Shown in pieces: positions 43,330-50,991 of a DNA stretch of 64,000 nt (position 1 is its first letter; the number at the start of each line of letters is the position of its first letter). Both the position numbers and the translations under genes were made by a program. Source of the stretch: an uncultured Prevotellaceae bacterium (GTDB lineage: Bacteria > Bacteroidota > Bacteroidia > Bacteroidales > Bacteroidaceae); NCBI GenBank assembly GCA_900316265.1, contig ONCH01000018.1:1465-65464 (forward strand). Direction: 5' to 3'. The notes under the pieces were generated by a model. That model saw only the letters and a program-made list of their open reading frames with translations. It was not told where the DNA came from and made no database searches.

Positions 43330-44991
43330 TCACTTCTTACACTTCACCTTCCACACCCTACCGCTACGAGCGCCGACATTCATACGCACCGCGCCGTCTG
43401 GACGCAGCATCATAGACAGCTTCTCTTTGCTTAAGAGATCCGTAGCCATTGCCGTACACTCTTTTATCTTCAGATAGTCAAAGGCATGAGCAGGCAGATT
43501 GACGTCAACGTCCACATCCTGGTCGTCGAAATTGGCAACCACCAGCAAGAGGTCGTTGTCAGCCTTGCGCAGGAAGGCATACTGACGCTGTAAGTGACCG
43601 TTCACATACATGAGGTCAAAGAAAGCACCATCGCTGACAGCTTTCTCCTTACGGGCAATGAGCATGGTCTTCTTATGGATGTCGAAGAGTTGCTGCTCGT
43701 CGGCAGTCAGCTTCTTCTGGGCAGCACGACAAAGGGTATCTACACTCCAATAGTCGAAGATGGTGGTGCGCCCGTCGTTACCACTGAAGCCCTCACAATC
43801 CATGCCGCGTTCTCCATATTCCTCGCCGGCATACAGCATAAACGGATTCTGCTGCATCAATACAGAGGCTATCATGGCAGGAACACCCTTGCGTCCGTCA
43901 GCAGCAAAGAAGTCGCTGGCAATACGCTGTTCGTCGTGGTTCTCCAGGAAATAGAGCATGTGTTCCCGGATATCGTCGGTCTGTTGCCAGGCATTGCTGA
44001 TGGCTGACGTCGGTGCATGATGACAGATAACGCTACGCATCGTGTCATACATACCCACCTTGTCGTACAACCAGTCGAAACCATTTAGCAGGTAGCGACG
44101 ATAGTCGTAGGGATTATACACCTCGCCAATGAACTTGATGTCGGGGAAGTCCTCACGAACGGTCTTCGTGGCAAAGCGCCAGAACTCGGCAGGTACCATC
44201 TCAGCCATATCGCAACGGAAGGCATCCACTCCTTTGGAAGCCCAGAAGAGCAGGATTTCCGTCATCTTGTACCACGTGTCGGGAATGGGGTCGAAGTAAC
44301 CGATGCGCCCGGCATAGTAGTCAACGCCGTAGTTCAGCTTGACAGTCTCATACCAGTCGGTCTTCGACGGTGCATTATCGAAATGATCATTACCCGTAGC
44401 CTTGGCAGGATCCTCGATATAAGCCTCCTTCTCCCCCTGATAGAGGTCGAAAAACGGTGTAAAGCGCTCGCCCGGGCAATAGTAGAAGTTGTTCTGCGGA
44501 TTGAAGCCCTGTTGAGGGTCGTCATCAGCACCAAGATCCACCACCCCCTGAGGCTTGCAGACTGAGTGATACTGGCGAGCCACATGGTTGGGCACGAAGT
44601 CGATGACCATCTTCAGACCAGCAGCATGGGTACGCTCCACGAGTTGCTCAAACTCCTGCATACGTTCATTGACATTGACAGCCAAGTCGGGGTCAACATC
44701 ATAGTAGTCGGTAATAGCATAGGGCGATCCAGCCTTACCCTTCACCACAGCAGGATGCTGGCGGGGAATACCATACTTACTATAATCGGTCTGCGTCGCA
44801 TGACGGATAATACCCGTATACCACACATGACTGACACCCATAGCAGCAATATCCTTCAGCACCTTGGGTGTGAAGTCTGCCAACTTGCCACAACCGTTTT
44901 CGGCAATCGTGCCGTCAACCTTGCGGGTAACGTTGCGATTGCCGAAAAGGCGGGTAAATATTTGATAAATAATGACTTTATCCACGTTCAA
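43330..44991 (-). CDS. Cytoplasmic GH13 alpha-amylase
   Basis: A 553-residue glycoside hydrolase with no signal peptide. The four GH13 regions are visible: VIDFVPNHV (I), VDAFRCDMAE (II, nucleophile Asp), FIGEV (III, acid/base Glu) and FLENHDEQR (IV). A C-terminal beta domain follows. It would act on maltodextrins or glycogen inside the cell. It lies 35 bases downstream of fabD and is coupled to the AlaX-like gene; the mix is probably just a shared transcript. Confidence 0.94.
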   Translation of the reverse strand: MNVDKVIIYQIFTRLFGNRNVTRKVDGTIAENGCGKLADFTPKVLKDIAAMGVSHVWYTGIIRHATQTDYSKYGIPRQHPAVVKGKAGSPYAITDYYDVDPDLAVNVNERMQEFEQLVERTHAAGLKMVIDFVPNHVARQYHSVCKPQGVVDLGADDDPQQGFNPQNNFYYCPGERFTPFFDLYQGEKEAYIEDPAKATGNDHFDNAPSKTDWYETVKLNYGVDYYAGRIGYFDPIPDTWYKMTEILLFWASKGVDAFRCDMAEMVPAEFWRFATKTVREDFPDIKFIGEVYNPYDYRRYLLNGFDWLYDKVGMYDTMRSVICHHAPTSAISNAWQQTDDIREHMLYFLENHDEQRIASDFFAADGRKGVPAMIASVLMQQNPFMLYAGEEYGERGMDCEGFSGNDGRTTIFDYWSVDTLCRAAQKKLTADEQQLFDIHKKTMLIARKEKAVSDGAFFDLMYVNGHLQRQYAFLRKADNDLLLVVANFDDQDVDVDVNLPAHAFDYLKIKECTAMATDLLSKEKLSMMLRPDGAVRMNVGARSGRVWKVKCKK

Positions 44992-45026
44992 AGTTTTGTT
45001 TATTAGTTATTGGTATTGTATAATGG

Positions 45027-45920
45027 TTATTGCTCGATTCCGTGTGCAGTCACTTCACTGTTAATCTTGGCAATCATACCGCGAAGGGCCTTGCCAGGAC
45101 CACACTCTGTGAAGTCAGTAGCACCGTCAGCAATCATGTTCTGCACAATCTGAGTCCAGCGAACACTGCTGGTCAGCTGAGCAATCAGGTTCTGCTTAAT
45201 CTCAGCAGGATCAGTATGAGGCAGTGCATCAACGTTCTGGTAAACGGGGCACTTCGGAGCCTTGAATTCTGTCTTCTCAATGGCGGCCTGCAACTCGTCC
45301 TTGGCAGACTGCATCAGTGGAGAGTGGAAAGCACCACCTACCTTCAGGGGCAGAGCGCGCTTAGCACCAGCGGCCTTCAGCTGCTCGCAAGCCTCGTTGA
45401 TGGCATCAATATCGCCAGAGATAACCAGCTGGCCAGGGTTGTTAAAGTTGGCAGCAACGCAGATACCCTTGCCCATCTTGCTGACCTCATCGCAAACCTC
45501 CAAGACCTTCTCGTCGGGAAGACCGATGATAGCAGCCATTGTCGAGGGCTGAGCCTCACAAGCCTTCTGCATAGCCATAGCACGGGCATATACCAGTTTC
45601 AGGCCATCCTCAAACGACAGCGCACCAGCAGCAACCAGTGCAGAAAACTCACCCAGTGAGTGACCGGCAACCATCTTCGGGTCGAAGGCATCGCCCAAAC
45701 AAATGGCAGTAATCACGCTGTGCAGGAATACGGCAGGCTGTGTTACCTTCGTCTGCTTCAGGTCTTCGTCAGTACCTTCAAACATAATGTCAGTAATGCG
45801 ATAACCCAGAATTTCGTTAGCCTTCTCAAACAATTCTTTTGCAGTCTCGTTGTTGTCATACAGGTCCTTACCCATACCAACAAACTGTGCCCCCTGACCG
45901 GGGAAAACAAATGCTTTCAT
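45027..45920 (-). CDS. fabD: Malonyl-CoA:ACP transacylase
   Basis: A 297-residue enzyme that moves malonyl groups from CoA to acyl carrier protein for fatty-acid synthesis. FPGQGAQFVGMG opens the protein, the nucleophile Ser is in AGHSLGE (near residue 89), and the catalytic His is in GGAFHSPLM. The final CGPGKALRGM is standard. It has its own promoter, back to back with that of tRNA-Ser. Confidence 0.97.
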   Translation of the reverse strand: MKAFVFPGQGAQFVGMGKDLYDNNETAKELFEKANEILGYRITDIMFEGTDEDLKQTKVTQPAVFLHSVITAICLGDAFDPKMVAGHSLGEFSALVAAGALSFEDGLKLVYARAMAMQKACEAQPSTMAAIIGLPDEKVLEVCDEVSKMGKGICVAANFNNPGQLVISGDIDAINEACEQLKAAGAKRALPLKVGGAFHSPLMQSAKDELQAAIEKTEFKAPKCPVYQNVDALPHTDPAEIKQNLIAQLTSSVRWTQIVQNMIADGATDFTECGPGKALRGMIAKINSEVTAHGIEQ

Positions 45921-45964
45921 CTTTCTTTTAATATATTAAATATGTACGTTTTCAAAACCGTCTG

Positions 45965-45996
45965 CAAAGGTACTCATTTTTTTCAAAAAAACCAAG
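45965..45996 (-). promoter_or_regulatory. fabD promoter
   Basis: On the minus strand CTTG (45996-45993), 20 bases, TACCTTTG (45972-45965), about 45 bases before fabD. Confidence 0.75.
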
Positions 45997-46002
45997 ATAT
46001 CT

Positions 46003-46034
46003 TTTGGATATTTCAGAAAAACATAGTACCTTTG
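46003..46034 (+). promoter_or_regulatory. tRNA-Ser promoter
   Basis: TTTG (46003-46006), exactly 20 bases, TACCTTTG (46027-46034): a full consensus. The -33 boxes of this and the divergent fabD promoter are only 6 bases apart. Confidence 0.85.
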
Positions 46035-46052
46035 CACACGCAAAACGCGAAA

Positions 46053-46112
46053 GAGAGTTCGATTTCAATTGACTCTCCTCACGCTCGACAAAATGAGAGC
46101 ACGCTCTCTTTT
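46053..46112 (+). other. Leader of tRNA-Ser with acceptor-stem mimics and terminator-like hairpin
   Basis: The 90-base leader holds GAGAGT (46053-46058) and ACTCTCC (46072-46078), which equal the two acceptor strands of the downstream tRNA, so they can pair with each other or compete with the tRNA fold. A second hairpin, GAGAG/CTCTC around CACG (46095-46108), is followed by TTTT, like an intrinsic terminator. Confidence 0.5.
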
Positions 46113-46126
46113 GTTCTCACATATTC

Positions 46127-46214
46127 GGAGAGTTGGCAGAGTGATCGATCGCGCTGGACTCGAAATCCGGTATACCCTTTTCGGGTATCGGGGGTTTGAA
46201 TCCCTCACTCTCCG
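46127..46214 (+). tRNA. tRNA-Ser (CGA)
   Basis: An 88-base class II tRNA: acceptor strands GGAGAGT and ACTCTCC, discriminator G, anticodon loop CTCGAAA with anticodon CGA at 46161-46163 (reads UCG), a long variable arm (TATACCC/GGGTATC region) and T-loop TTTGAATC. The 3' CCA is not encoded. The thioesterase gene begins 55 bases downstream and may share its transcript. Confidence 0.95.
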
Positions 46215-46268
46215 CAAGAACAAGCAAAAGGGAATCGAATGGTTCCCTTTCATTCTAGACTTAACAAG

Positions 46269-46700
46269 ATGAAGATGATAAAAGAAGAAAACATAGCGTA
46301 TCGCCACATTTTACCACTCCAAATACGTTTCAACGACGTTGACAAGTTCGGACATGTCAACAATACCGTATATTTCCAATTCTACGACACGGCAAAGACA
46401 GACTATATCGCCTCCGTCTGCAAGGGTGTCGACTGGGAACGTCTGGCCATTGTCGTAGTCAAAATTGAAGCAGAATTCCTTGCACAAATCAAGGGCGACA
46501 GCCATATAGCAGGCCGCACACGCGTCACCAAGATTGGCAACAAGAGCTTCCACCTGGAGCAGGACGTCATTGATATTGACACACAGGAAGTAAAGAGCCG
46601 ATGCCTCTCCATCATGGTGCTATTCGATTTGGAACATCAGCAGACCATTCCCCTCCCTGACGAATGGCGCCAAGCTATCAGTATCTATGAAGGATTCTAA
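46269..46700 (+). CDS. Acyl-CoA thioesterase (4HBT hotdog fold)
   Basis: A 143-residue hotdog-fold protein. The family signature RFNDVDKFGHVNNTVYFQFYD (given in overlapping parts: RFNDVDKFGHVNN, VNNTVYFQFYD) contains the catalytic Asp of the 4-hydroxybenzoyl-CoA-type thioesterases; the rest is the long helix and beta-sheet (VVVKIEAEFLAQIKGDSH). The start at 46269 leaves a normal N-terminus; the ATG 10 codons upstream is close to the tRNA end. Its acyl substrate is unknown. No promoter is visible between it and tRNA-Ser. Confidence 0.9.
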   Translation: MKMIKEENIAYRHILPLQIRFNDVDKFGHVNNTVYFQFYDTAKTDYIASVCKGVDWERLAIVVVKIEAEFLAQIKGDSHIAGRTRVTKIGNKSFHLEQDVIDIDTQEVKSRCLSIMVLFDLEHQQTIPLPDEWRQAISIYEGF

Positions 46701-46730
46701 TTAAAAATTAGCAAGAAAACAAGGTTCACC

Positions 46731-46771
46731 GTCACACCTAACGCACATTATTTCAGTACGTTAGGTGTGAC
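46731..46771 (+). terminator. 13-pair inverted repeat after the thioesterase gene
   Basis: GTCACACCTAACG (46731-46743) and CGTTAGGTGTGAC (46759-46771) pair perfectly around a 15-base loop and are followed by ACTTGTTTTT. It begins 31 bases after the stop codon and probably ends the tRNA-Ser/thioesterase transcript. Confidence 0.65.
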
Positions 46772-46913
46772 ACTTGTTTTTAGCCCTATCGTATCATAGT
46801 GCCTGGAGTAATTTTTCTTTACACCATATCAAAAATAATGTTAAATTAGGTTGGTTTTCTGCCTTTTTTTTTACAAACAATCCCCTATTACCCTGCCTCC
46901 TTCTCAAGTAAGC

Positions 46914-46954
46914 CTAATACGTAACCTACTTAGCTGTAGTTAGTTACGTATTAG
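46914..46954. repeat. 12-pair inverted repeat in the 46.7-47.2 kb spacer
   Basis: CTAATACGTAAC (46914-46925) and GTTACGTATTAG (46943-46954) form a perfect stem around 17 bases. It is neither next to a stop codon nor followed by a T-run, so it is not an ordinary terminator. The surrounding spacer (46772-47128) has no gene I can support. Confidence 0.75.
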
Positions 46955-47008
46955 CCTATCTCACTTCCTGTACCAGCCTTCCTTCTTTTCCTTATCAACT
47001 ATTTTCGC

Positions 47009-47032
47009 TATGTGCGACGGCCGTCGCACATA
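47009..47032. repeat. 24-base perfect palindrome, first of a pair
   Basis: A perfect palindrome centred on GCGACGGCCGTCGC, with half-site TGCGAC. It lies 9 bases from a second 24-base palindrome that shares the same half-site. Confidence 0.9.
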
Positions 47033-47041
47033 TATTTGATA

Positions 47042-47072
47042 GTTGTCGCAGATATCTGCGACAACCGTCGCA
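47042..47072. repeat. 24-base perfect palindrome, second of a pair, plus extra half-site
   Basis: Positions 47042-47065 are a perfect palindrome centred on GTCGCAGATATCTGCGAC; an additional half-site GTCGCA follows at 47067-47072. The two palindrome centres are 33 bases apart, about three helical turns. Together the cluster has five GTCGCA/TGCGAC half-sites in about 60 bases, some 60-120 bases upstream of the promoter at 47129-47160. Confidence 0.9.
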
Positions 47073-47128
47073 AAATAAAAGAATATTATGACGTATTTCC
47101 AATTCACACAAAAGGAAAAGGAGAAAAA

Positions 47129-47160
47129 GTTGGAAGTTACAAAAAAAGTTTCTACCTTTG
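47129..47160 (+). promoter_or_regulatory. Promoter of the small lipoprotein gene
   Basis: GTTG (47129-47132), 20 bases, TACCTTTG (47153-47160), 22 bases before the ATG. Confidence 0.72.
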
Positions 47161-47182
47161 CAACGCAGAAATAAAGAAGACA

Positions 47183-47572
47183 ATGAAGAAGATAATCATT
47201 ATGATAGTAGCTGGCATACTGTTAGCTGCATGCCAAGAGTCGCTGGAAGAGCGTTGTGCACGTGAGGCCAAGGAGTACACACAGAAGAATTGTCCGCGCC
47301 ATATAGACACGGAGATAGTGTTGGACAGCATGACGTTCGACAAGGATAGTCATACCATCGGCTACTATTATACTTTGCAAGGCTCGTTGGACAATCCGCT
47401 GAGGGTGGACAGCGCTCAATTTAGTGAGGCATTACTCCTGGAAGTGAAGAATTCAACGAACCTGAAGCTGTACAAGGATGCTGGCTACTCGTTCCGATAC
47501 ACCTACCACTCAGAAAAAGATAGCGGAACGAAGCTCTTTGAAGCTACGTTCCGCGAAAATGATTATCGGTGA
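47183..47572 (+). CDS. Small hypothetical lipoprotein
   Basis: A 129-residue lipoprotein of unknown function. The signal is MKKIIIMIVAGILLAAC with Cys17. The mature part has two further cysteines (ERCAREAKEYTQKNCPRHID, residues about 23-42) that could form a disulfide, then beta-rich sequence (TIGYYYTLQGSLDN and AGYSFRYTYHSEKDSGTKLF). I start at 47183, after the promoter, not at the longer frame that runs through the palindromes. The palindrome pair upstream may control it. Confidence 0.72.
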   Translation: MKKIIIMIVAGILLAACQESLEERCAREAKEYTQKNCPRHIDTEIVLDSMTFDKDSHTIGYYYTLQGSLDNPLRVDSAQFSEALLLEVKNSTNLKLYKDAGYSFRYTYHSEKDSGTKLFEATFRENDYR

Positions 47573-47598
47573 TTGTCGTTGACGGAATCAACGACGAT
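47572..47598. terminator. Hairpin between the lipoprotein gene and yebC
   Basis: ATTGTCGTTGA (47572-47582) pairs with TCAACGACGAT (47588-47598), 11 pairs with one G-U, around a 5-base loop, starting in the stop codon. There is no T-run. It lies between convergent genes. Confidence 0.5.
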
Positions 47599-47606
47599 AC
47601 TGATGA

Positions 47607-48344
47607 TTATTCCTCGATGCCCTCGGGCTTCATGTTGGTGTACACGGTCTGTACATCGTCGAAGTCCTCGAGTTTCTCAATCATCTTGTCGATGGTCTCA
47701 CGCTCCTCGGGAGTAACGTCCTTGAGGTCGTTAGGAATGCGGGTGAACTCAGCACCCGTTACCTCGAAACCGTTCTCCTCCAGGTGCTTCTGGATGGCAC
47801 CGAATGAAGAGGGATCGCCATAGATGGTGATGCTGTTCTCCTCTTCGTCCTCGTCGTACTCATCCTCTACGCCGTAGTCGATGAGGTCGAGAATCATCTC
47901 GTCCATATCCAGCCCGTCTTTCTTCTTGAAGGTGAACACGCACTTGTGGTCGAACAGGAACGACAGAGAACCCTGAGTACCCAGGTTACCATTGAACTTG
48001 TTGAATACTGAGCGGACGTCACCCACGGTACGGGTGGTGTTGTCGGTCAGGGTGTCAACGAAGATGGCTACTCCGTGAGGGCCATATCCCTCGTAGGTTA
48101 CCTCCTTATAGTCGCTCTGGTCTTTACCCATAGCGTTCTTGATGGCACGTTCGATATTGTCCTTCGGCATGTTCTCGCGCTTAGCGTTGGCAATGATAGC
48201 ACGCAGTGCAGGGTTCATGTCGGGCTCTGGACCGCCAGCCTTCACAGCGATAGCGATCTGCTTGCCAATCTTGGTGAATGTCTTGGCCATGTGGCCCCAT
48301 CTCTTCAATTTCGCAGCTTTGCGATATTCAAATGCTCTTCCCAT
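47607..48344 (-). CDS. YebC/PmpR-family protein
   Basis: A 245-residue member of the YebC family: MGRAFEYRKAAKLKRWGHMAK start (first 20 residues), then KIGKQIAIAVKAGGPEPDMNPALRA in two parts, and NMPKDNIERAIKNAMG. The acidic middle (EYDEDEEENSITIYGDP) is usual. Members were named as transcription regulators; recent work assigns some a role at ribosomes stalled on proline runs. It lies 75 bases after pheT on the same strand and shows no promoter of its own. Confidence 0.93.
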   Translation of the reverse strand: MGRAFEYRKAAKLKRWGHMAKTFTKIGKQIAIAVKAGGPEPDMNPALRAIIANAKRENMPKDNIERAIKNAMGKDQSDYKEVTYEGYGPHGVAIFVDTLTDNTTRTVGDVRSVFNKFNGNLGTQGSLSFLFDHKCVFTFKKKDGLDMDEMILDLIDYGVEDEYDEDEEENSITIYGDPSSFGAIQKHLEENGFEVTGAEFTRIPNDLKDVTPEERETIDKMIEKLEDFDDVQTVYTNMKPEGIEE

Positions 48345-48419
48345 TGTTTTATTATTTTTATTTTCGTTATTTCGTTATGACGTTATTACGGTATTACGAG
48401 ATTTCGTTATTACGAGACC
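48345..48419 (-). repeat. CGTAATAACG spacer repeat between pheT and yebC
   Basis: The 75-base spacer contains CGTAATAACG twice on the minus strand (plus positions 48405-48414 and 48381-48390) among other ATAACG units. The first copy begins 5 bases after the pheT stop, much as in the rho-rsmG spacer. Confidence 0.8.
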
Positions 48420-50873
48420 TTAGCGCAACTCGGCATTGAGTTGCTTCTTCAGGTTCTGAATCAGTTTGCTCATAATTGCTTCAATCTGCTTGTCACCCAT
48501 CGTCTTCTCAGCATCCTGGAGGATGAAGTTGACAGCATACGACTTCTTGCCAGCAGGCAGGTTCTTGCCCTCATAAACGTCGAAGAGCTCGACCTTCTTC
48601 AGGAACTTCTTCTCAGTCTGACGGGCAATCTGCTCAATCTGGGCGAACTCAACATTCTTGTCGATGAGCAGGGCGAGGTCGCGGCTAACAGCAGGATACT
48701 TGGCAATCTCTGTGTAGAGCACCTTCTGCTTGCGAACAACCTTCATCAGTGCTGTCCAGTTGAGCTCAGCATAGTAAACGGTAGTGTCGATGTCGAACTG
48801 CTTCTGCAGCTTCTTAGTCAGCACACCCATCTCAATAAGCTTCTTGCCACCACGGTTCTCGATGGTGAGACCAGCAGAGAAGATGGCGTTGTCAGACTTC
48901 TTGCGAACCAGCATGCCAGGCTGTACACCGATGCGTGCCAGAATGTTCTGCACATAGGCATCGAGCTCAGCATACGAGGTATCCTCGTTGGCGTGGGCCC
49001 AAGAGCCCTCGACACGCTTACCTGTCAGCCACAGCGCCATGTGGTTCTGCTCCTTATAGGCCTGCATGGGGTCGTCCTGATTCTCTTTCTCAGGGTCGAA
49101 GCTATAGACGTTGCCGAACTCGAAGAAGCGGCAGTTGCCGTTCTTACGCTTGGCATTGTGTTCGATACTCTCCAGACCGCCATACAGCAGGGTGCCACGC
49201 ATCACGTTGAGGTCGCTAGACAGCGGATTCATAATCTTTACCAGCTGAGCCTGCTGCTCTTCAGCATAGTAGGCGGCCTTGGTCAGCGAGTTGTTCAGAA
49301 TCTCGTTGAAGCCAGCGCCCACCAGCTGTTCGCTAACGAGGTTAGCCAGCTTGTGCTTCTGGTCTTCGTCGCCCTTGATGACGAGACTTGACTTCAGCTG
49401 AGTAGGAATCTCTACATTGTTATATCCATAGATGCGCAGGATGTCCTCCACCACGTCGCAAGGACGCTGTACGTCCACACGGTAGGCTGGAATCTCGAGT
49501 TTCAGTGCCTCAGCGCTCTCGCTGAGCACTTTCATCTCCAGGCTCTCGCAGATGCTCTTGATGGTCTCTACGGGAATCTCCTTACCGATGAGTGAGTGTA
49601 CGTAGTCGAAGTTGAGGTCGACAACGGCATTCTCCATCTTCTCGGGATAGACGTCCTTGATCTCCATAGACACCTTACCGCCAGCCAACTCCTTACAGAG
49701 CTGAGCAGCATATTTCAGGGCGTCGATGGTGCCATTGGGATCTACGCCACGTTCGAAACGGAACGATGCATCGGTGCTGAGTCCGTGGCGACGAGCTGAC
49801 TTACGAATCCATGTGGGATGGAAATAAGCGCTCTCAAGAACCACATTCTTGGTGGTCTCGTAGGTACCACTACCCTTTCCACCGAAGACACCAGCGATAC
49901 ACATGGGCTCCTCGGCATTGCAGATAGCCAGGTCGCGGTCGCTCAACTTGTGCTCCTCGCCATCGAGTGTCTGGAAGGGTGTGCCCTCGGGCATCGTCTT
50001 AACGACAATCTTGTGACCCTTCACCATGTCAGCATCGAAGCAGTGCAAGGGCTGACCCAGTGCCATCATCACGTAGTTGGTGATGTCGACAATATTGTTG
50101 ATAGGACGCAGACCGATTACGCTGAGCTTGTTCTTCAGCCACTCGGGGCTCTCCTTGACCTCACAGCCAGTAACGCTGACACAGGCATAGCGCTTGCAGG
50201 CCTCTGTGTTCTCGATAACAACATCGATGGGGAGACTGTTGTTGTCAACGACAAAATCGCTGACAACGGGTTTGTGGGTAGCGGTCTTGTAGCCATTCTG
50301 CTTCAGCCAGGCATACAGGTCTCGAGCTACACCCCAGTGAGAAAGGGCATCGGCACGGTTGGCGGTGATATCCACCTCGATGAGCCAATCACTCTCCAGA
50401 TGATAGTATTCTGCGGCGGGGGTACCGACAACTGCATCTTCAGGGAGTACAATGATGCCAGCATGGTCGGTACCGATGCCAATCTCGTCCTCGGCACAAA
50501 TCATACCCATTGACTCTACGCCACGCAGCTTCGACTTCTTGATGACAAACTCTTTGTCACCATCGTAGAGCACGCAACCCAGGTCGGCCACAATGACCTT
50601 TTGGCCTGCTGCTACGTTGGGAGCACCACAGACAATCTGCTGGGGCTCGCCCTTACCTAAATCTACTGTTGTTACGTGCAGGTGGTCTGAGTCTGGGTGC
50701 ATCTCGCACGTCAGCACTTTACCTACGTAAAGTCCCTTCAGACCGCCCTTAATACTTTGTACTTCTTCGAGTGCGTCAACCTCCAGACCTGTCGATGTCA
50801 AAGCATCGCACACCTCCTGTGGTGTCAGGTCGAAATCAACGTATTCTTTCAACCATTTATAAGATATATTCAT
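48420..50873 (-). CDS. pheT: Phenylalanine--tRNA ligase beta subunit
   Basis: An 817-residue subunit of the (alpha-beta)2 synthetase that charges tRNA-Phe. I start at MNISYKWLKEYVDFDLTPQ (50873), after the promoter. It has the EMAP/OB-fold tRNA-binding domain (about 40-150, HPDSDHLHVTTVDLG), the B3/B4 editing domain, the B5 domain and the C-terminal ferredoxin-like anticodon-binding domain (KYPAVSRDLALLID to QDAEKTMGDKQI). Length is normal. pheS is not next to it, as is usual in Bacteroidetes. Confidence 0.96.
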   Translation of the reverse strand: MNISYKWLKEYVDFDLTPQEVCDALTSTGLEVDALEEVQSIKGGLKGLYVGKVLTCEMHPDSDHLHVTTVDLGKGEPQQIVCGAPNVAAGQKVIVADLGCVLYDGDKEFVIKKSKLRGVESMGMICAEDEIGIGTDHAGIIVLPEDAVVGTPAAEYYHLESDWLIEVDITANRADALSHWGVARDLYAWLKQNGYKTATHKPVVSDFVVDNNSLPIDVVIENTEACKRYACVSVTGCEVKESPEWLKNKLSVIGLRPINNIVDITNYVMMALGQPLHCFDADMVKGHKIVVKTMPEGTPFQTLDGEEHKLSDRDLAICNAEEPMCIAGVFGGKGSGTYETTKNVVLESAYFHPTWIRKSARRHGLSTDASFRFERGVDPNGTIDALKYAAQLCKELAGGKVSMEIKDVYPEKMENAVVDLNFDYVHSLIGKEIPVETIKSICESLEMKVLSESAEALKLEIPAYRVDVQRPCDVVEDILRIYGYNNVEIPTQLKSSLVIKGDEDQKHKLANLVSEQLVGAGFNEILNNSLTKAAYYAEEQQAQLVKIMNPLSSDLNVMRGTLLYGGLESIEHNAKRKNGNCRFFEFGNVYSFDPEKENQDDPMQAYKEQNHMALWLTGKRVEGSWAHANEDTSYAELDAYVQNILARIGVQPGMLVRKKSDNAIFSAGLTIENRGGKKLIEMGVLTKKLQKQFDIDTTVYYAELNWTALMKVVRKQKVLYTEIAKYPAVSRDLALLIDKNVEFAQIEQIARQTEKKFLKKVELFDVYEGKNLPAGKKSYAVNFILQDAEKTMGDKQIEAIMSKLIQNLKKQLNAELR

Positions 50874-50905
50874 TGCAATGAAATTATAATTTCCGAAAAA
50901 CGGTG

Positions 50906-50936
50906 CAAAGGTACAAAAAATCGGGCAAAGCACAAA
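50906..50936 (-). promoter_or_regulatory. pheT promoter, -33 box in the nuo terminator loop
   Basis: On the minus strand TTTG (50936-50933), 19 bases, TACCTTTG (50913-50906). The TTTG lies in the loop of the preceding terminator and the T-run lies in the spacer. Confidence 0.8.
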
Positions 50937-50952
50937 GCATTTGCCCGATTTT
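50915..50952 (-). terminator. Terminator of the nuo operon
   Basis: AAAATCGGGCAAA (50917-50929) and TTTGCCCGATTTT (50940-50952) form a 13-pair stem around 10 bases, followed on the minus strand by a T-run. It stands 40 bases after the nuoN stop. Confidence 0.92.
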
Positions 50953-50991
50953 CTTTTGTATCAATCGTTGTATAACTACTTGTTCTAATGC

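Noticed and set aside
47009-47072. Replication origin or dif-like site
   Set aside because: No dnaA, DnaA-box cluster or XerCD-type 28-base site is visible; a pair of perfect palindromes with a shared half-site fits a regulator or repeat better.
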